The notes under the pieces are model-generated. The model did no database searches. It saw only the letters and a program-made list of their open reading frames with translations, and was not told the DNA's origin. A stretch of 64,000 nucleotides of DNA. It comes from Myroides phaeus (lineage in GTDB: Bacteria; Bacteroidota; Bacteroidia; Flavobacteriales; Flavobacteriaceae). This document shows positions 44,079-52,893 of the stretch, in pieces. Position 1 is the stretch's first letter. Every line of letters starts with the position of its first letter. The stretch covers positions 696,001 through 760,000 of the forward strand of contig NZ_CP047050.1 of the NCBI RefSeq assembly GCF_009799805.1, given 5' to 3'. Position numbers and translations under genes: made by a program.

Positions 44079-44387
44079 GTACTATTTAAAACTACATTAC
44101 CTCCTCCACAAACTGAGCGACCGCAAGGCTTATGCGTATCTTGTACAACACTCGTACCACACATCTTCGACACATCGCCCACATTCACTCGGAAAACACC
44201 CCTCATTTCCGAACAAGTGTGGTACTTATGTGGTGTCTATGTGGTACAAGAGTCGACTAAGTATAAACAAAAAGCCGCTTCACTTTCGAATACTTCTTCT
44301 TGTTCGCCCTATCCTATAAAGAAATATAAGTCCTCTATTAAACAGCGAATCTCCTTTCCCTTTTCAATATCACCAACAAAAAACTGC
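44079..44387. other. Intergenic region with a palindromic repeat
   Basis: About 310 bases without a convincing gene; short frames in both directions lack coding character. It contains the degenerate palindrome at about 44148-44256 and, at 44085-44096, TTTAAAACTACA, which also flanks the first palindrome (18882-18893). Confidence 0.6.
44148..44256. repeat. Long imperfect palindrome, copy 2
   Basis: The left arm holds CTTGTACAACAC, GTACCACACA, CGACACA and CGCCCACA; the right arm read inward holds CTTGTACCACA, GACACCACA and GTACCACACTTG. The centre is TCGGAAA..TTTCCGA around a short A/C-rich loop. The arms differ in length by about 11 bases. It shares TTCGACACA- and GTACCACAC-type pieces and the CGGAAAA centre with the palindrome at 18776-18879. 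Confidence 0.6.
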
Positions 44388-44429
44388 ATAAAAAAAACCG
44401 CACCTATACTTTCGTATATGATGCAGTTT
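44388..44429 (-). terminator. Intrinsic terminator after the MscS-like gene
   Basis: On the minus strand a 15-pair stem with one bulged A (AAACTGCATC-TATAC / GTATA-GGTGCGGTTT) closes a GAAA loop and is followed by T residues. It lies 63 bases past the stop of the MscS-like gene. Confidence 0.75.
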
Positions 44430-44492
44430 AAAAAATATATATTCTTTTGCGCTACGTTGCCAATTATTTTCTATTCAACAAACGCACAATTC

Positions 44493-45317
44493 TTATTTAA
44501 TAATTTCAATATGACTTTCTGAAACTTTTGCTATCGGCAAATAATGCTTTTTCCCTTCTACTAATAAACACAAATAGATATTGTCTATGGAAATCACATA
44601 TCCTTCTAACCCATCAATTCGAATCAATTGACCAAGTTCTAAGTTCTTTCTCGCATAAAATGAATATAGTAGTCTTGTAATAACATCTTTAGACCCTAAT
44701 CCTAAAGACAGAGCTACTGTTAACAACAAAGCTCCTATTATAATAGAAATATTACTTGTAATAATATCAGTATTTATACCCATTTGGTTTAATGTAGTAA
44801 TAATTACAAACACTAAAATCAAATAAAAAAGTATATTCCCAATCATACGAGCGCCACTAAAATCGACAGCTTTCAAAACTCCTACAACGGCTTTCTTGAT
44901 CCAAGAAGCAAAATATAGCCCTCCTACAAAGATTAGCAATGCTACAAAAACCTTAGGAACATAAAGCATTAAATTCCCTACTTCTCGAGAAACAATATCA
45001 AGTCCGAATAACTCAGCTCCTACAACAACCATAAGAAAGACAACAAAAATCTTTACAAAAAAGATCAATATACTCTCTACTTTTATTGAAAAGTTTAGCT
45101 TACTTAAAAACTCGTTCTCATTTATTAGCTTTTGTATTTTATCTAATCTAATTACTTTAAAAACTTTCTTTAAAATATAAGAAAGCAACTTTACCACTAA
45201 CCAGCAAAGCAAAATATAACCTACTAAAAAAACAAAGCCCATCAATCCCTTTAACAAAGACCCTGTTACTGAGCTAATCATTTGGCTTGGATACTCAAAA
45301 CTATAAAGTTCCATCAT
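44493..45317 (-). CDS. MscS-like/TM-helix mechanosensitive channel family protein
   Basis: 274 residues. Hydrophobic helices at about 23-50, 80-105, 115-140 and 155-180 precede the segment ISIIIGALLLTVALSLGLGSKDVI, which resembles the pore-lining helix of small-conductance channels. A short beta domain (LELGQLIRIDGLEGYVISIDN) ends the protein; the usual larger C-terminal vestibule is lacking. It probably releases small solutes under membrane tension. It overlaps the 75-residue gene by 17 bases and belongs to the sigma-factor operon. Confidence 0.82.
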   Translation of the reverse strand: MMELYSFEYPSQMISSVTGSLLKGLMGFVFLVGYILLCWLVVKLLSYILKKVFKVIRLDKIQKLINENEFLSKLNFSIKVESILIFFVKIFVVFLMVVVGAELFGLDIVSREVGNLMLYVPKVFVALLIFVGGLYFASWIKKAVVGVLKAVDFSGARMIGNILFYLILVFVIITTLNQMGINTDIITSNISIIIGALLLTVALSLGLGSKDVITRLLYSFYARKNLELGQLIRIDGLEGYVISIDNIYLCLLVEGKKHYLPIAKVSESHIEIIK

Positions 45318-45528
45318 TCTTACTATTTTTAATTTTCTCGATTATTTCGTTTTCTCTTTTTATATCTTTTTCTCCCATTAAGCTTTGGATTGTCTGAGGA
45401 ATTTTAACGGTATATAACTCTGACATATCCAATGACAACTTAATAAAATTAAGATTATCTATTACCCTATCCTTTAAGTAATCTGGTAATTTTTCATCCT
45501 GAAGTATTTTTTTGAACGGATTATCCAT
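45301..45528 (-). CDS. Small protein between ECF sigma factor and MscS-like channel
   Basis: 75 residues, no family recognised and no membrane helix. The sequence is helical and polar (NPFKKILQDEKLPDYLKDRVIDNL, then LSLDMSELYTVKIPQT). It starts 2 bases after the sigma gene and overlaps the channel gene by 17 bases, so the three are one translationally coupled unit. Its position suggests a regulator of the sigma factor, for example a small anti-sigma or co-factor protein, but no anti-sigma motif is visible. Confidence 0.7.
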   Translation of the reverse strand: MDNPFKKILQDEKLPDYLKDRVIDNLNFIKLSLDMSELYTVKIPQTIQSLMGEKDIKRENEIIEKIKNSKNDGTL

Positions 45529-45530
45529 AA

Positions 45531-46112
45531 TTACAATGAGTTATAAATTTCTACAATTCTTTTCTTAGCTCTATGAAGACGCATTCTAACAGCGCTTTCT
45601 CCCAAATCTAACAAGGCAGATATTTCCTTAATAGGCTTATCATCTTGATATTTCATCAATAATAGAATCTTATCTTCAGAATCAAGCCTTACTAAAGACT
45701 CTTGTAACTTACCAACACTTAATGCAAAGATTTCTTCATCACTGATTTCATCTTCAACTGCAATATCATATTGATTTTCGTCGCTCAAATTCTCTTCTTT
45801 TCTCTTTTTCTTTAAAACCGATTTAGAATAATTTACACAATGGTTATATGCAAATGAGTAAATCCAAGTAGAAAACTTTGAATCCCCTCTAAAGTTCTTC
45901 AAATTCAAATATAATTTAACAAAGATATCTTGTGTTAAATCTTCTGCTACATCTCTTGACTCTGCAAAACCCAGACATTTTCCAAAAACTTTCTGCGCAT
46001 ACCTATCGTAAAGTATTCCAAATAAATTAGTATTACCGCTATGAACAATAAACTGAACCAGTTCTTCATCATTCATCGCCGCAAAATTACTATTCTGTGA
46101 ATTAAACTTCAT
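45531..46112 (-). CDS. ECF-type RNA polymerase sigma factor
   Basis: 193 residues. Region 2 is at about 25-95 (LFGILYDRYAQKVFGKCLGF, AEDLTQDIFVKLYLNLKNF, FSTWIYSFAYNHCVNY) and region 4 at about 135-190 (ALLDLGESAVRMRLHRAKKRI). There is no region 3 or C-terminal extension. It directs transcription of an unknown regulon. The start is uncertain: a TAATTTTG element within the first 12 codons suggests a later start at ATG 46076. The 75-residue protein and the channel follow in the same unit. Confidence 0.9.
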   Translation of the reverse strand: MKFNSQNSNFAAMNDEELVQFIVHSGNTNLFGILYDRYAQKVFGKCLGFAESRDVAEDLTQDIFVKLYLNLKNFRGDSKFSTWIYSFAYNHCVNYSKSVLKKKRKEENLSDENQYDIAVEDEISDEEIFALSVGKLQESLVRLDSEDKILLLMKYQDDKPIKEISALLDLGESAVRMRLHRAKKRIVEIYNSL

Positions 46113-46170
46113 ACTTTTTATTTACGCATACAAATTAAACTTTTTTATAGATAAAAGCTAAAATGTAAAA

Positions 46171-46764
46171 CTATAATTTACCAACACTCATCAACTTAGC
46201 AACATATTTACCAACCACATCGAACTCAAGATTTACCTTTGTTCCTATCGTATAGTTCTTAAATATCGTATGCTCTATTGTAAACGGAATAATAGCTACT
46301 TTAAATGTATTAACACCAGAATCAACAACTGTTAAGCTTGTTCCATCAATCGTAATTGACCCCTTCTCTATAGTAACGTGTTGTGAATCATTCTTATATT
46401 CAAAACCAAAATAGGTACTTCCTCCCGCTTCTTCAATAGAAATACATTCTCCAATATGGTCCACGTGTCCCTGAACTATGTGTCCATCCAAACGCCCATT
46501 AAAAAGCATTGCTCTTTCTAAATTTAACTCTTGACCTTCTTGCCAATAACCAACAGTAGTTACAGCTATTGTCTCTTTAATAGCAGTTACACGGTAACTG
46601 TCACCTTCTACAGCAACAACCGTTAAACAAATACCATTGTGTAAAACACTCTGATCTACCTTAAGTTCTTGTGCAAAACCACATTGTACAGTAATATGTA
46701 AATTCTCTTGTTCTTTTACAATACTTTTTATTTTTCCGATGTTTTCAACAATACCTGTAAACAT
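46171..46764 (-). CDS. ribE: Riboflavin synthase, alpha chain
   Basis: 198 residues from ATG 46764. It starts with MFTGIVENIGKI and has two similar lumazine-binding halves: NGICLTVVAVEGDSYRV plus NLERAMLFNGRLDGHIVQGH, then VDHIGECISIE with TIDGTSLTVVDSG plus NLEFDVVGKYVAKL. It joins two dimethylribityllumazine molecules into riboflavin. A frame extension to 46938 runs through the divergent pdxA gene and is rejected. A TACTTTTG element lies upstream. Confidence 0.95.
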   Translation of the reverse strand: MFTGIVENIGKIKSIVKEQENLHITVQCGFAQELKVDQSVLHNGICLTVVAVEGDSYRVTAIKETIAVTTVGYWQEGQELNLERAMLFNGRLDGHIVQGHVDHIGECISIEEAGGSTYFGFEYKNDSQHVTIEKGSITIDGTSLTVVDSGVNTFKVAIIPFTIEHTIFKNYTIGTKVNLEFDVVGKYVAKLMSVGKL

Positions 46765-46822
46765 AACTCCATTTATTTTTATTAAATTTGCTTTCAAAAG
46801 TAGCAATAATTTAAACGAAACT
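46765..46822. promoter_or_regulatory. Overlapping divergent promoters of ribE and pdxA
   Basis: Within 58 bases the plus strand has TAAATTTG before pdxA and the minus strand has TACTTTTG before ribE; both match TAnnTTTG and lie close together, so polymerases would compete. Confidence 0.5.
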
Positions 46823-47893
46823 ATGAGCCAGAAAGAAGAAATTATAAAAGTAGGGATCTCAATAGGAGACCTAAATGGAATTGGCAGTGAAGTTATACTC
46901 AAATGTTTCGAGGACAGTAGAATGCTTGAAATTTGCACTCCTATAATATTTGGAAATTCAAAACCTCTATCATACGTTAAAAAAACAATAGGAAATAATA
47001 CTGCTATTCAAGGAATAGATAGTCTATCACAAGTTATCCCAAATAAATTAAACGTTTACAATCTTTGGAAAGAAAACATCAACATTTCTTTTGGAAAAAA
47101 CGATCCTTTAGTTGGAAAATATGCAATTAAATCATTCATAAGCGCTACTGAAGCATTAAAAAATGGTGAAATTGACGTTTTAGTTACAGCTCCTATAAAT
47201 AAATATAACAGTGTTGACGAAGAGTTCAAATACCCTGGGCATACAGACTACTTAAACGAACAATTAGAAGGAGATGCCTTAATGTTCTTAGTTAGTGATG
47301 AGTTAAAAATAGGATTACTTACAGATCACCTACCTATTCAAGATGTAGCAAAAGCAATCACACCTGAATTGATAGAACAAAAGGTAAAAACAATCAATAA
47401 TACCTTAAAAAAGGACTTTAACGTATTTACTCCAAAAATTGCCGTTTTAGGATTGAACCCTCACGCTGGCGACGGAGGTGTTATCGGTAAAGAAGAAATA
47501 GAAACAATTATCCCGACCGTTAAAAAATTACACGAAGAAGGAATTTTAGTATCTGGTCCCTTTGCCGCTGATGGATTCTTTGGCTCTGAAACCTATAAAC
47601 ATTTTGATGCAGTAATTGCTTGTTACCACGACCAAGGATTAGCTCCTTTTAAAGCAATTTCGTTTGGAAAAGGTGTAAATTATACAGCAGGACTTGACAA
47701 AATTAGAACCTCTCCTGATCACGGAACAGCTTATGAAATAGCAGGAAAAGGATTAGCAGACGTAACTTCTTTTAGAGAAGCTGTGTACTTAGCTATAGAT
47801 ATCTATAATAATAGAAACAGAAATTTAGAATCTGCTAAGAACCCATTACAGCCTCAAGAAAAAGATTTTAGTACAAAAAAAATTGATAATTAG
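46823..47893 (+). CDS. pdxA: 4-hydroxythreonine-4-phosphate dehydrogenase
   Basis: 356 residues from ATG 46823. VGISIGDLNGIGSEVILKCF near the start, KYPGHTDYLNEQL with a metal-binding His near 140, VLGLNPHAGDGG near 215 and CYHDQGLAPFKAISFGKGVN near 275 with a second metal His are PdxA motifs; SPDHGTAYEIAGKG carries the third. It oxidises 4-phosphohydroxythreonine in pyridoxal phosphate synthesis. It is divergent from ribE with promoters within 58 bases. yceD follows 50 bases after its stop. Confidence 0.95.
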   Translation: MSQKEEIIKVGISIGDLNGIGSEVILKCFEDSRMLEICTPIIFGNSKPLSYVKKTIGNNTAIQGIDSLSQVIPNKLNVYNLWKENINISFGKNDPLVGKYAIKSFISATEALKNGEIDVLVTAPINKYNSVDEEFKYPGHTDYLNEQLEGDALMFLVSDELKIGLLTDHLPIQDVAKAITPELIEQKVKTINNTLKKDFNVFTPKIAVLGLNPHAGDGGVIGKEEIETIIPTVKKLHEEGILVSGPFAADGFFGSETYKHFDAVIACYHDQGLAPFKAISFGKGVNYTAGLDKIRTSPDHGTAYEIAGKGLADVTSFREAVYLAIDIYNNRNRNLESAKNPLQPQEKDFSTKKIDN

Positions 47894-47894
47894 C

Positions 47895-47922
47895 TTGTAA
47901 TTGTAATTATTTTTTATCTTTG
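47895..47922 (+). promoter_or_regulatory. Bacteroidota promoter of yceD-rpmF
   Basis: TTG at 47895-47897, a 17-base spacer and TATCTTTG at 47915-47922, 22 bases before ATG 47944. Confidence 0.6.
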
Positions 47923-47943
47923 CACGCTCAAATCATGTATTCC

Positions 47944-48564
47944 ATGAATATTGAAAAAAACTTTTCAATTCACTTTACTGGATTGAAAAACGGTAAGCAT
48001 ACGTTTGAATTTAAGGTTGACAATAGTTTTTTTGAAAACTATAATTACGACGATTTCAACAACATAAATGCTGATATAACAGTACTTCTTGACAAAAAAA
48101 GTACCTTGTTAGAATTAAATATCGCAGTAAATGGTATTGCAAATGTACCTTGCGATGTAACAAATGTAGATTTTGACCTTCCGATTGAAGGAAATATCGA
48201 CATAATTGTTAAGTTTGGCGAAGAATACAACGATGATCACGATGAGATATTAATCATCCCATTTTCTGAACATCAAGTAAACGTTGCTCAATACATATAT
48301 GAAATAATTGCTCTGGCTATTCCACAAAAAAGGGTTCACCCTGGTGTTTTAGACGGAACATTAGATTCTGAAGCTTTAGATATATTAGGATATCGAGGTG
48401 CTTATGATCAAGAAATAGATGATTTGTTTGAAGACGATGATTTATTTGATGATTTAGATCTTGACGATATTGATGAAGAGGAAGAAATAGAAGAAGATAT
48501 TAAAGATAATGACAATATTGACCCTCGTTGGTCAGAATTAAAGAAACTATTAACGGATAAATAA
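47944..48564 (+). CDS. DUF177/YceD family protein
   Basis: 206 residues. DLPIEGNIDIIVKFGEEY and the C-terminal HPGVLDGTLDSEALDIL (family C-terminal region), followed by a very acidic tail (DDLFEDDDLFDDLDLDD, then IDPRWSELKKLL), fit the YceD family, whose genes almost always precede rpmF and are linked to 23S rRNA or ribosome assembly. The usual zinc-type CxxC is absent. ATG 47944 is preferred over 47935 because of the short distance to the promoter. rpmF begins 9 bases after its stop. Confidence 0.85.
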   Translation: MNIEKNFSIHFTGLKNGKHTFEFKVDNSFFENYNYDDFNNINADITVLLDKKSTLLELNIAVNGIANVPCDVTNVDFDLPIEGNIDIIVKFGEEYNDDHDEILIIPFSEHQVNVAQYIYEIIALAIPQKRVHPGVLDGTLDSEALDILGYRGAYDQEIDDLFEDDDLFDDLDLDDIDEEEEIEEDIKDNDNIDPRWSELKKLLTDK

Positions 48565-48573
48565 TATAGTAAA

Positions 48574-48771
48574 ATGGCACATCCTAAGAGAAAAACCTCG
48601 AAAACAAGAAGAGATAAGAGAAGAACTCATTACAAAGCAGTAGCTCCAACTATCGCTACTTGTCCAGTAACAGGAGAAGCTCACTTATTCCACAGAGCTT
48701 ACTGGCATGAAGGAAAACTTTACTACAGAGGGCAAGTTGTAATTGACAAGACTGCTGCAGTAGAGGCATAA
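48574..48771 (+). CDS. rpmF: 50S ribosomal protein L32
   Basis: 65 residues. [20 protein letters not shown] is the L32 start; [26 protein letters not shown] follows. Only one Cys remains of the four zinc-finger Cys of other L32 proteins, so this is a Cys-poor L32. It follows yceD and ends with a terminator before fabH. Confidence 0.96.
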   Translation: MAHPKRKTSKTRRDKRRTHYKAVAPTIATCPVTGEAHLFHRAYWHEGKLYYRGQVVIDKTAAVEA

Positions 48772-48790
48772 CTTTTGAAAAGTACAGATT

Positions 48791-48820
48791 AACTCTCACA
48801 ATGTGTGAGAGTTTTTTTTT
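48791..48820 (+). terminator. Intrinsic terminator after rpmF
   Basis: The arms AACTCTCAC and GTGAGAGTT surround a 5-base AATGT loop and are followed by T residues. Confidence 0.88.
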
Positions 48821-48933
48821 GGACATAAAAAGCCAAAAAAAGTACTTTATAGCTCGGAAAGGCCGAAAATTCGTTTTTTTTTTGTAATTTTCGTCTCTTT
48901 TTGGAATGTTTTTATAAAGTAAAGCAACACCAT

Positions 48934-49932
48934 ATGACAAAAATACATGCAGCCATTACCGCAGTTGGATGTTACCTGCCGGAAGATAAGCTTACAAATG
49001 CTCTTCTGGAAAAGATGGTTGACACTAACGACGAATGGATAACTAGTCGAACAGGAATCAAGGAAAGAAGAATTCTTAAAGCACCTGGTGCTGGAGCTTC
49101 TTTTATGGCTATTAAAGCTGCCGAAGATTTACTACAAAAATCAGGAACCGATCCTAAAGACATCGATTTAATCATTTTATCTACTGCTACTCCAGATATG
49201 CCAGTTGCTTCAACAGGTGTATATGTAGCAACAAAAATTGGAGCAGTAAATGCTTTTGCTTTTGACTTACAAGCAGCTTGTTCAAGCTTCCTATACGGAA
49301 TGTCTGTAGCTTCTGCTTATATTGAATCAGGTAAATACAAAAAAGTATTGTTAATTGGTTCTGATAAAATGTCATCAATTATCGACTATACTGATCGTGC
49401 AACTTGTATTATTTTTGGAGATGCTGCTGGTGCAGTATTATTCGAACCTAACTCAGAAGGTTTAGGAATACAAGATGAGTACTTACGCAGTGACGGTATC
49501 GGTCGTGAATATCTTAAAATTGACGCAGGTGGTTCTATTTTACCTGCCAATGCCGAAACAGTAGCTAACAAACAACATTACGTATTCCAAGATGGAAAAA
49601 CAGTATTCAAATATGCTGTTTCAAATATGGCCGATGTTAGTGAAAAAATTATGCAACGCAACAACCTTACACACGATGATGTAACTTGGCTTGCAGCACA
49701 CCAGGCAAACAAACGAATCATTGATGCAACTGCTCATAGAATGGGTCTTGATGATTCTAAAGTATTAATGAATATCGAAAGATACGGAAATACAACATCT
49801 GCCACTTTACCACTATTACTTTGCGATTACGAACACCTACTTAAGAAAGGAGATAATATTATTTTCGCTACTTTTGGAGGAGGATTTACGTGGGGTTCTA
49901 TTTATTTAAAGTGGGCATATACAAAAAAGTAA
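48934..49932 (+). CDS. fabH: Beta-ketoacyl-ACP synthase III
   Basis: 332 residues from ATG 48934. The catalytic Cys is in LQAACSSFLYG near 113, the His in WLAAHQANKRI near 255 and the Asn in RYGNTTSATLP near 285. EWITSRTGIKERRI near 36 is another hallmark. It starts fatty acid synthesis by condensing acetyl-CoA (or a branched starter) with malonyl-ACP. The frame extension to 48901 lacks support. accB and accC follow on the same strand, so the three likely form one unit. Confidence 0.96.
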   Translation: MTKIHAAITAVGCYLPEDKLTNALLEKMVDTNDEWITSRTGIKERRILKAPGAGASFMAIKAAEDLLQKSGTDPKDIDLIILSTATPDMPVASTGVYVATKIGAVNAFAFDLQAACSSFLYGMSVASAYIESGKYKKVLLIGSDKMSSIIDYTDRATCIIFGDAAGAVLFEPNSEGLGIQDEYLRSDGIGREYLKIDAGGSILPANAETVANKQHYVFQDGKTVFKYAVSNMADVSEKIMQRNNLTHDDVTWLAAHQANKRIIDATAHRMGLDDSKVLMNIERYGNTTSATLPLLLCDYEHLLKKGDNIIFATFGGGFTWGSIYLKWAYTKK

Positions 49933-49957
49933 AAAACAACTAACCAATACATTAGGT

Positions 49958-50443
49958 ATGGATATTAAAGAAATTCAAAATTTAATCAAATTTGTAGCAA
50001 AATCAGGTGCTACAGAAGTGAAATTAGAAATGGATGATTTTAAAATCACCATTAAAACAACTGAAGCAGGTAACACTGAGACAACTTACATTCAACAAGT
50101 ACCTGTTGCATCAGCTATGGCTCAAGCGCCTGTTGCTCAACAAGGTGTTGCTCCTGTAGCAGCTCCAGTTGCTACTGAAGTTAAAGCAGATGATGACTCA
50201 AAATTCATTACTGTTAAATCCCCTATTATCGGTACTTTCTACAGAAAACCAGCTCCAGATAAAGAGCCTTTCGCAGAAGTTGGAAAAACAATCAAAACAG
50301 GAGATGTAGTTTGTGTAATTGAAGCAATGAAATTATTCAACGAAATCGAATCTGAAATTTCAGGAAAAATCGTTAAAGTATTAGTTGACGACGCTTCACC
50401 AGTAGAATTTGACCAACCATTATTCTTGGTAGATCCATCTTAA
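49958..50443 (+). CDS. accB: Acetyl-CoA carboxylase biotin carboxyl carrier protein
   Basis: 161 residues. An N-terminal helical segment, an Ala/Pro/Gln-rich linker (about 55-80) and a biotinyl domain (85-161) are visible. The biotinylated Lys lies in CVIEAMKLFNEIE near residue 127. It carries carboxylated biotin between AccC and the carboxyltransferase. It is 25 bases after fabH and upstream of accC. Confidence 0.96.
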   Translation: MDIKEIQNLIKFVAKSGATEVKLEMDDFKITIKTTEAGNTETTYIQQVPVASAMAQAPVAQQGVAPVAAPVATEVKADDDSKFITVKSPIIGTFYRKPAPDKEPFAEVGKTIKTGDVVCVIEAMKLFNEIESEISGKIVKVLVDDASPVEFDQPLFLVDPS

Positions 50444-50517
50444 GAAATTTTTAAAAACAAACTATCGCACTATTTTATAGTACGAATTAACAAGAGTACA
50501 AATTAAAGTTTCAAGAG

Positions 50518-51870
50518 ATGTTTAAAAAAATATTAATCGCTAATAGAGGTGAAATTGCCCTACGTGTTATTAGAACATGTAAAGAAATGGGCATAAAAAC
50601 TGTAGCAGTTTATTCTACTGCAGATGCAGATAGCTTACACGTTCGCTTTGCAGACGAAGCTGTTTGTATTGGACCAGCTCCAAGTAACCTATCTTATTTA
50701 AAGATTTCAAATATTATTGCAGCTGCTGAGATTACAAACGCAGACGCAATTCATCCAGGTTATGGTTTCTTAGCTGAGAACGCTAAATTCTCTAAAATTT
50801 GTCAAGAACACGGTGTTAAGTTCATTGGAGCTGGACCTGAGATGATTGAACAAATGGGAGACAAAGCAACTGCTAAAGAAACAATGAAAAAAGCAGGTGT
50901 TCCAACGGTTCCAGGTTCAGACGGACTTATCGAATCATTAGAACACGCTAAAAAAGTAGCCAAAGAAATTGGTTTCCCTGTTATGATGAAAGCTACTGCC
51001 GGTGGTGGTGGTAGAGGTATGAGAGAGCTTTGGAAAGAAGAGGATGTTGAAAAAGCTTGGGAAAGTGCAAGACAAGAAGCAGCTGCTGCTTTTGGAAATG
51101 ACGGTATGTACATGGAAAAACTTATTGTAGATCCACGTCACATCGAAATCCAAGTTATTGGTGACCAATATGGAAAAGCTTGTCACTTATCTGAACGTGA
51201 CTGTTCTATCCAAAGAAGACACCAAAAATTAACTGAAGAAACTCCTTCTCCATTTATGACAGATGATTTACGTCAAAGAATGGGTGAAGCTGCTGTAAAA
51301 GCAACAGAATACATTAAATACGAAGGTGCAGGAACAATTGAGTTCTTAGTTGACCGTGATAGAAACTTCTATTTCATGGAAATGAACACTCGTATTCAAG
51401 TAGAACATACGATTACAGAACAAGTAATTGACTACGATTTAATTAGAGAGCAAATTTTAGTGGCTACTGGTACCCCTATTTCTGGTAAAAACTATATCCC
51501 TAAATTACACGCTATTGAATGTCGTATCAATGCAGAGGATCCGTTTAATGACTTCAGACCTGCACCGGGTAAAATTACCACGATGCATGCTCCTGGAGGA
51601 CACGGAGTTAGATTAGACACTCACGTTTATTCTGGATACTCTATTCCACCAAACTACGATTCAATGATCGCTAAGATTATTACTACTGCTCAAACAAGAG
51701 AAGAAGCAATCAACAAAATGAAACGTGCGTTAGATGAATTCGTAATTGAAGGTATTAAAACAACTATTCCATTCCATAGACAACTTATGGATGATCCTAA
51801 TTATGTAGCAGGTAATTACACTACTGCATTCATGGATACATTTGTAATGAAACCATTGGAAGAAGAATAA
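50518..51870 (+). CDS. accC: Acetyl-CoA carboxylase biotin carboxylase subunit
   Basis: 450 residues. [19 protein letters not shown] at the start, [13 protein letters not shown] near 80, [13 protein letters not shown] near 160 (ATP-binding glycine loop), [12 protein letters not shown] near 228 and [16 protein letters not shown] near 285 are biotin carboxylase signatures. It carboxylates biotin on AccB with ATP and bicarbonate. It is the last gene of the fabH-accB-accC run and is followed by a terminator. Confidence 0.97.
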   Translation: MFKKILIANRGEIALRVIRTCKEMGIKTVAVYSTADADSLHVRFADEAVCIGPAPSNLSYLKISNIIAAAEITNADAIHPGYGFLAENAKFSKICQEHGVKFIGAGPEMIEQMGDKATAKETMKKAGVPTVPGSDGLIESLEHAKKVAKEIGFPVMMKATAGGGGRGMRELWKEEDVEKAWESARQEAAAAFGNDGMYMEKLIVDPRHIEIQVIGDQYGKACHLSERDCSIQRRHQKLTEETPSPFMTDDLRQRMGEAAVKATEYIKYEGAGTIEFLVDRDRNFYFMEMNTRIQVEHTITEQVIDYDLIREQILVATGTPISGKNYIPKLHAIECRINAEDPFNDFRPAPGKITTMHAPGGHGVRLDTHVYSGYSIPPNYDSMIAKIITTAQTREEAINKMKRALDEFVIEGIKTTIPFHRQLMDDPNYVAGNYTTAFMDTFVMKPLEEE

Positions 51871-51880
51871 AATATAATTT

Positions 51881-51909
51881 AAAAAGCCAGCTAAATAGCT
51901 GGCTTTTTC
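51881..51909 (+). terminator. Intrinsic terminator after accC
   Basis: The arms AAAAAGCCAGCT and AGCTGGCTTTTT surround an AAAT loop. Confidence 0.9.
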
Positions 51910-52072
51910 TTTCTCTACCATTTAAAGAAGCAATAGAAAAGCTTTATTATATCACAATAAATTAACTTTAAAGGCTATGAGCTAACAATCCCGTTTTTTT
52001 TAACAGAAAAATGGATTTAATCACTTTTTTAAAAAAAATTAAAAAAAATTAAATTTAGTTAGAAACAAACGC

Positions 52073-52080
52073 TATATTTG
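52073..52080 (+). promoter_or_regulatory. TAnnTTTG promoter element of the cold shock gene
   Basis: TATATTTG, 25 bases before the ATG. The leader is therefore short, unlike the long thermosensor leader of enterobacterial cspA. Confidence 0.55.
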
Positions 52081-52105
52081 AACATAATTTATTTATTTCA
52101 ATACA

Positions 52106-52306
52106 ATGCATACAGGTGTAATTAAGTTCTTCAACGAAGACAAAGGATTTGGCTTTATTACTAACGAAGCTACAAAACAAGACATTTTTGTTCACATCAC
52201 AGGATTAAAAACTAAAAATGTTAGCCAAGGTGATCACGTTTCTTACAACGAAGAAAAAGGTAAAAAAGGATTGATTGCTGTTGACGTAGAAGTGATAGGA
52301 AATTAA
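52106..52306 (+). CDS. Cold shock domain protein
   Basis: 66 residues. GVIKFFNEDKGFGFITNE is RNP1 and DIFVHITGL is RNP2 of the cold shock domain, which binds single-stranded RNA or DNA. Length is normal. It is a single gene with its own promoter and terminator. It may act as an RNA chaperone; cold induction is not shown. Confidence 0.95.
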   Translation: MHTGVIKFFNEDKGFGFITNEATKQDIFVHITGLKTKNVSQGDHVSYNEEKGKKGLIAVDVEVIGN

Positions 52307-52333
52307 TTTTACGACATATAATTTTCAATTACT

Positions 52334-52368
52334 AAAAAGCTATTCTTGTAGAAAGAATAGCTTTTTTT
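52334..52368 (+). terminator. Intrinsic terminator after the cold shock gene
   Basis: The arms AAAAAGCTATTCTT and AAGAATAGCTTTTT (approximately) surround a short loop and are followed by T residues, 28 bases past the stop. Confidence 0.85.
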
Positions 52369-52452
52369 ATGCCTTTAACTTCTATTTAGAGTTAATCTAA
52401 ATACATATTGACACTATCGAGTTAAATGCTACAACTCATAGAGTTACAAAAC

Positions 52453-52483
52453 TTTGTAAAACGATACTTCGGCAGTATATTTG
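52453..52483 (+). promoter_or_regulatory. Consensus promoter of the nuo operon
   Basis: TTTG at 52453-52456, a 19-base spacer and TATATTTG at 52476-52483. This is the best promoter match in the window, 30 bases before the nuoA ATG. Confidence 0.7.
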
Positions 52484-52513
52484 TATGTTGTATTAATATA
52501 AATACTTTAACTT

Positions 52514-52879
52514 ATGCAGTCAAGTCAACTCGATTTTATACCTATTCTGATGCAAATAGCGCTTGCAGCTGGTTTTGTTTCAATGACAATTTGGGTATCT
52601 GGTAAATTAGGACCAAAAAAATCTTCTAAAATTAAAGATAGTACTTGGGAATGTGGATTAGAGTCACTTGGTAGTGCTCGTATCCCTTTCAACGTAAAAT
52701 ATTTCCTGGTAGCTATATTATTCGTATTATTTGACGTTGAAGTAATCTTCTTATACCCGTGGGCTATCAATTTCCAAGAATTGGGATGGGATGGATTAAT
52801 GAAAATGGGAATCTTTTTATTCCTACTTCTGGTAGGATTACTATATGAATTTAAGAAAAAAGGTCTCGAGTGGGACTAA
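52514..52879 (+). CDS. nuoA: NADH-quinone oxidoreductase subunit A
   Basis: 121 residues with three membrane helices. [28 protein letters not shown] is split here into the signature ECGLES loop and the following RIPFNVKYF helix, typical of NuoA/ND3. It is part of the membrane arm near the quinone site. It is the first gene of the nuo operon and has a strong promoter. Confidence 0.95.
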   Translation: MQSSQLDFIPILMQIALAAGFVSMTIWVSGKLGPKKSSKIKDSTWECGLESLGSARIPFNVKYFLVAILFVLFDVEVIFLYPWAINFQELGWDGLMKMGIFLFLLLVGLLYEFKKKGLEWD

Positions 52880-52893
52880 AAAATCAGAAAGAG

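Noticed and set aside
43994..44206. Open frame of 70 codons on the minus strand
   Set aside because: It overlaps the second palindrome and the terminator of the universal stress protein gene; residues reflect the repeat, not a protein.
44418..44522. Short plus-strand frame MQFKKYIFFCATLP with a signal-peptide-like end (STNAQ)
   Set aside because: It begins inside the terminator of the minus-strand channel gene, has only about 35 codons, no promoter, and overlaps the channel gene's 3' end.
46565..46938. FMN riboswitch before ribE
   Set aside because: The divergent gap is only 58 bases and shows no RFN-type conserved segments.
52080..52106. Long cold-shock thermosensor leader before the csp gene
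   Set aside because: The promoter element lies only about 25 bases before the ATG, leaving no room for such a leader.
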